Assembly (NCBI GenBank): GCA_022695795.1
Contig: MU404183.1
Location: forward strand, 35,210 to 99,209
Length of the DNA: 64,000 nucleotides
Direction of reading: 5' to 3'
DNA from: Biscogniauxia marginata
Taxonomy: Eukaryota > Ascomycota > Sordariomycetes > Xylariales > Xylariaceae
Shown piece after piece: positions 59,818 to 64,000 of the stretch. How positions within the stretch are numbered: position 1 is the stretch's first letter; each line of letters begins with the position of its first letter. Position numbers and translations under genes: made by a program. A model generated the notes under the pieces. That model made no database searches and had not been told where the DNA came from. It saw nothing but the letters and a program-made list of their open reading frames with translations.

Positions 59818-62217
59818 ATGGAGGCTCTCAAACAGACATTCAAGCGCTGCAAGGCCGAGCATCGGGTATGACTTGGTTCTCTTTCAATTCTCCTTCGCCT
59901 CAGTCGTGGTTGGTGTTGTCTTGTCCTCTTCTGACGTGAAACACCCCTCCCGCCACGACGGTTGCTTCATTGCAATTGCGCAACGAGACTGATACAGCTA
60001 TAGGCTGCCTTGGTGACCTACGTTACCGCGGGTTTCCCGAAGCCCGAGGACACACCAGACGTCATGCTGGGAATGCAAAAGGGCGGCGCGGGTACGTTGT
60101 TCCGTTGTCAACCAGCATGGGACGAGTCGCAGCTGACCGACGAGGCTAGACGTGATCGAGCTCGGTGTACCCTTCACAGATCCTATCGCAGACGGCCCGA
60201 CAATCCAGACCTCCAACACAGTCGCCCTCGCCAATGGCGTCACCATCCAGTCCACTCTGCAAATGGTCAAGGATGCGCGGTCGAGAGGGTTGACTACCCC
60301 GGTCCTGTTGATGGGATACTATAACCCCCTACTTAGCTACGGCGAGGAGGCGCTGCTGCGAGACTGCAAATCCGCCAGCGTCAACGGCTTCATCGTTTGC
60401 GACCTCCCTCCCGAGGAGGCTGTGTCCTTCCGGAAGCTCTGCAGCAAGGGTGCCTTGTCGTATGTCCCTCTGATTGCCCCTGCGACATCCGATGCCCGCA
60501 TGAAGATCCTGTGCACCCTCGCCGACTCCTTCATATACGTCGTCTCGCGCCAGGGCGTGACTGGCGCTCTTGGGACTCTTAATGCCAACCTACCGAGTCT
60601 CCTGCAACGTGTCAAAAAGTATAGCGGCGACAAGCCTGCCGCCGTAGGCTTCGGCGTGTCGACACGGGAGCACTTCCAATCCGTCGCTGCTATTGCCGAT
60701 GGTGTCGTCATTGGTTCGCACATCGTGACCACTCTGCAGAACGCCGATCCGGGTAAGCTTGCACAGTCCGTCCAGGAGTATTGTGCCTACGTCACCGGGC
60801 GGACTACAGATACGGTACGGGAGACCACGCGGGAAGTTGGTGTTATAGAAGCTATCAACGGCGCCAAGGAGCCTAGTGGCGACGATGTGACAGTCAATGG
60901 GATCATAACAGAACAGGAGGATGCCGCATTGGTTGCACAGCTGGCAGCGCTCCACGGCAAGATCCCCGAGAGGTTTGGCGAATTTGGTGGGCAGTACGTG
61001 CCAGAGTCCTTGATGGACTGCTTGTCCGAGCTGGAAGAGGGCTTCAACGCCATCAAGGACGACCCCAAGTTCTGGGAGGAATACCGCTCATATTACCCTT
61101 GGATGGGACGGCCGGGCCAGCTCCACCTGGCTGAGCGTCTGACCGAGTACGCCGGAGGTGCAAATATCTGGTTAAAGAGAGAGGACCTGAACCACACGGG
61201 TTCCCACAAGATCAACAATGCCGTGGGGCAAATCCTGCTAGCAAAGAGACTAGGCAAAACTAAGATCATCGCTGAGACCGGCGCCGGCCAACATGGTGTA
61301 GCCACCGCTACGGTCTGTGCCAAGTTTGGCATGGGATGCACCGTCTTCATGGGTGCCGTGAGTACTTACCATGCTCTTTTTCTTGTTTGACGATGACTGA
61401 CAGTGCATCACAGGAAGATGTTCGGCGACAAGCTCTTAACGTATTTCGGATGCGTCTGCTGGGCGCCAAGGTCATCGCGGTTGAAGCTGGAAGTAGGACG
61501 CTTCGAGATGCCGTCAACGAGGCATTGCGCTACTGGGTTGTCCATCTTGAAGATACCCACTACATCCTTGGCTCCGCCATTGGCCCCCACCCCTTCCCGA
61601 CGATTGTCCGAACTTTCCAGTCCGTCATCGGCAACGAGACGAAAGCTCAATTGCAGGAGAAGCGTGGTAAGCTCCCCGACGCTGTCGTAGCTTGCGTGGG
61701 TGGTGGAAGCAACGCAGTCGGCATGTTTTATCCATTCTCCAAGGACCCTAGCGTCAAGCTGTTGGGCGTTGAGGCAGGCGGTGACGGTATCGACACTCCT
61801 CGCCATTCGGCAACTTTAGCAGCCGGCACCAAGGGCGTTCTTCACGGTGTAAGAACTTACATTCTGCAGAACGAGCACGGTCAGATTTCGGACACGCACT
61901 CTGTCTCGGCCGGGTTGGATTATCCGGGCGTGGGCCCCGAGCTTTCCTCCTGGAAAGATAGTCAAAGGGCGAAGTTCATTGCCGCGACTGATGCAGAAGC
62001 GTTTCTCGGTTTCAAGCTTATGTCCCAGCTCGAGGGTATTATTCCTGCTCTTGAGTCTGCGCATGGTATCTACGGTGCTATCGAGCTGGCCAAGACAATG
62101 AAGGATGACGAGGACGTGGTCATCTGTCTGAGCGGCAGAGGCGACAAGGACGTACAGAGTGTAGCGGATGAGCTGCCTAAGTTGGGACCTAAGATCGGGT
62201 GGGATTTGCGTTTCTAG
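59818..62217 (+). CDS. trp-3: Bifunctional tryptophan synthase (alpha-beta fusion, 4 exons, 715 aa)
   Basis: It catalyses the last step of tryptophan synthesis: the alpha domain cleaves indole-glycerol phosphate, and the beta domain joins indole to serine with pyridoxal phosphate. Exons are 59818-59865, 60004-60091, 60150-61357 and 61414-62217, all in phase. The alpha domain (about 1-265) has [19 protein letters not shown] with catalytic Glu49 and Asp60. A linker of about 55 residues leads to the beta domain (from about 325, [14 protein letters not shown]), with the cofactor lysine Lys399 in TGSHKINNA, the phosphate loop GGGSNA and the [11 protein letters not shown] segment. The end, [15 protein letters not shown], is typical. 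Length matches fungal homologues, and the gene is intact. It starts about 330 bp from the repeat block. Confidence 0.96.
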
Positions 62218-62504
62218 ATAGACAGGCCCCCCTCTTGGAGGAGGCCGGGGGGGTTCCATTATAAGAGGATATTGCTGTACTGCGGACTTAGTGTGAGTGT
62301 GAATATGAAAGTGGGAAAACAGAAAAAAGGAGGACTGATATGGTCGACGATATTCGGTTGAATCTGCATCATGATACATTGGTTGTACAAGTCGACCAGA
62401 TTTAACATAATACAACCATAGCACAACATTGGTGTTTTGGCATGTTCCATTTGGTACTAAATAACCCTCAATTCCTCGGTTTCAATTGTTTTCCCCCTTA
62501 AGAC

Positions 62505-63320
62505 CTATTGAATTTTTTTCTTTTTTTTTTCTTTTTCATCTTCCCCGTCGTTTTCCGCGTCTAATATATCATCGACAGATCCGGGAGCTTCCCCAACCTC
62601 TCCTATGGCCTCGCGATTCCCCTTCACAGCCAGGTCTTCATCATCTCTCACCTCGCCAATAACAAACTCGTCGCCGCGCTCCAACATCTGATCAACCTTG
62701 CTCATCACGGCCTCCGCGGTGGTATCTCCAGACTGCAATTGTACTGGTAAAGCACTCAGCTGATCATCCGGTTTCGGCGGCAAACCCAGCGCTGTTCGCT
62801 CTCTCGCGAACCTCCCCTGCACGGCGGGCGTCTGCATGATCTTCCACCGCAGGGCCCAACCGGCGGGGCCCAGCTCCCGGATACGCTTCGTCTTACTGCC
62901 GAGCAGGTACTCGTCGATGCCGCCGAGCTTGTCGATCGTCTTGAGCACGCTCGCCGTCATGCGCGTACGTATGAAGCCGTTCAGCGCCGGGGACCACAGG
63001 CGCTTGGTGTGTCGGTTCGGCAGCCAGCTCGTGGGCGACTTACGGCCGTGCTTGGGCGCGACGGTGTTGCCAAACCGGATCTTGCTCCGTCCGAAGAGCC
63101 CCTCATTGCGCTGTTTGTACGTCAGGAAGCGCCCAAAGGGATAGTCCGGGACGAGGTCGGTCGGGACAGTGAGGTGAGAGGGTTTTTGGCGGGGGAGCTG
63201 TGGTGTGCTGCTGAATGTGCGGATGGTCGCGCAGGTGTTTAGACGATTATTGGTGAATTGGCAACGTGAGGCTGGGTGTGAGAAGAGGCACCGCGACAGC
63301 GCTGGGCGTATAGATGGCAT
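62505..63320 (-). CDS. mrpl24: Mitochondrial large-subunit ribosomal protein bL28m (MRPL24-like), 271 aa
   Basis: The frame opens upstream, but the plausible start is the ATG at 63320 (MPSIRPALSRCLF), giving a basic, Arg/Ser-rich mitochondrial presequence of about 40-50 residues (ending near IRTFSSTPQL). The bL28 core follows: GLFGRSKIRFGNTVAPKHGRK, SPTSWLPNRHTKRLWSPALN and FIRTRMTASVLKTIDKLGGID, with the RF-G--V----G-K and LW-P pattern of the L28 family. The C-terminal extension is acidic and ends in a Lys run. It belongs to the mitoribosomal large subunit. It is convergent with tryptophan synthase, with 287 bp between the stops. No intron is apparent. Confidence 0.9.
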   Translation of the reverse strand: MPSIRPALSRCLFSHPASRCQFTNNRLNTCATIRTFSSTPQLPRQKPSHLTVPTDLVPDYPFGRFLTYKQRNEGLFGRSKIRFGNTVAPKHGRKSPTSWLPNRHTKRLWSPALNGFIRTRMTASVLKTIDKLGGIDEYLLGSKTKRIRELGPAGWALRWKIMQTPAVQGRFARERTALGLPPKPDDQLSALPVQLQSGDTTAEAVMSKVDQMLERGDEFVIGEVRDDEDLAVKGNREAIGEVGEAPGSVDDILDAENDGEDEKEKKKKKIQ

Positions 63321-63908
63321 TTTTTTTAAATTGAGATGGGACAGAATACCTAACGATATAGCAACACTTGGTGCGATGTCGAGCCGGGTTTGTGGCCTGA
63401 ACGGCCAGTATCCCTGGTATTGTAAGGGTGCTGTCACCTCTCCGTTGCGAATTGCCCACCAAATTCGTTGGAGACGGCTTAGTATGGTGGGCTGTTACGT
63501 TTCGTGAAGGAAGGGTTCCAACACCTAGCTCACGATCCGGTGTCTCTTGGTGAGAGAGCGAGCTCGAAAGATTAACATGAGATTTTATCCGGGGTTACGG
63601 CGATCCATTAACTAAGCTATTCTGGGGTGGAACCTACCCCTGGTGCCCAGGTGCTGGACCCGGCCTTGGAAGAACAGAATCCCCGACACTTAGGTTCAAG
63701 GTCGTACCTACTTAGTACTAGGTACTGTGGGTCGGCCCGCATTTTACCCGAGATAAATCAGTTTTTACCCGCGTTTGCGTTTTACTAGCTTTATATAATA
63801 TATATATATTAAAACTTATATTTATTATTATTAATAAAATATTATTTAATTTATATAATAATAAATAAAAAAAGTTAAATAATTATAAAATAATATAATA
63901 TACTTTAT
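63321..63908. other. Intergenic region passing into AT-rich DNA
   Basis: Balanced sequence to about 63785 is the upstream region of the bL28m gene; the frames there have no support. From 63785 the composition is nearly pure A/T. Confidence 0.5.
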
Positions 63909-64000
63909 AAATAAGTAAATTATATAAATAAGTAAATTATATAAATAAGTAAATTATATAAATAAGTAAATTATATAAATAAGTAAATTATATAAATAAG
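63909..64000. repeat. 17-bp tandem array (AAATAAGTAAATTATAT), continues beyond the window
   Basis: Five identical complete units (63909-63993) and 7 bp of a sixth reach the window edge. Each unit equals the 17-bp terminal sub-repeat of the fold-back element (AAGCGAGTAAGCCACAC), with every C as T and with G as A at all but one position. Confidence 0.9.

Noticed and set aside
63909..64000. CRISPR-like array
   Set aside because: Units are contiguous with no spacers, the genome is fungal and the repeat derives from a transposon end.

Overview
This is a nuclear segment of a filamentous ascomycete, most likely a Sordariomycete. The genes carry short introns (about 48-190 nt) with fungal branch points, and the set is typically pezizomycotine: a one-chain tryptophan synthase, HbrB, a PtaB-type LDB1 adaptor, an AMA1-type APC/C activator and DUF3712. 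About 40% of the window is extremely AT-rich repeat DNA littered with stops, as expected after repeat-induced point mutation (RIP, C-to-T and G-to-A in repeats). No tRNA, rRNA or CRISPR array was seen.

Layout. 1-11.37 kb is an AT-rich block: a RIP-mutated Ty3/gypsy chromovirus (1-7339), an inverted 5' fragment of the same family (7340-9745), then a DNA-transposon-like repeat and a fold-back element. 11.4-38.9 kb is a gene island: a secreted M28 aminopeptidase, the TORC2 subunit HbrB, the LDB1-type adaptor PtaB, a seven-TM-like membrane protein (-), a histidine acid phosphatase, Rab geranylgeranyltransferase alpha (Bet4, -), AMA1 and Atg8. 39.0-40.5 kb is another repeat block. 40.5-48.5 kb holds two small secreted proteins and a DUF3712 membrane protein. 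48.7-59.5 kb is a nested repeat block: a complete 7441-bp LTR retrotransposon with identical-length LTRs and a GAAAT target duplication, sitting in a fold-back element, followed by a large TIR-type repeat that carries further insertions including an unmutated solo LTR. 59.5-63.4 kb holds tryptophan synthase and mitochondrial ribosomal protein bL28m (-). The window ends inside a 17-bp tandem array.

Most gene models span several short open frames, and I reconstructed the splicing from donor and acceptor motifs, reading-frame phase and family similarity. The genes are mostly unrelated housekeeping functions (TORC2 signalling, vesicle transport, autophagy, tryptophan synthesis, mitochondrial translation). 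I see no biosynthetic cluster.

The most interesting observation is AMA1, the meiosis-specific APC/C activator. It is intact to its C-terminal Ile-Arg tail except for two in-frame TAG codons, both where the family has tryptophan. The first TAG lies in the loop of a perfect 8-bp GC-rich hairpin. This is the pattern expected for sexual-stage A-to-I mRNA editing (UAG to UGG), known in Sordariomycetes. The second is repeat biology: the 17-bp array at the right edge differs from a terminal sub-repeat of the fold-back transposon only by C-to-T and G-to-A changes, so it looks like a RIP-mutated satellite born from a transposon end.
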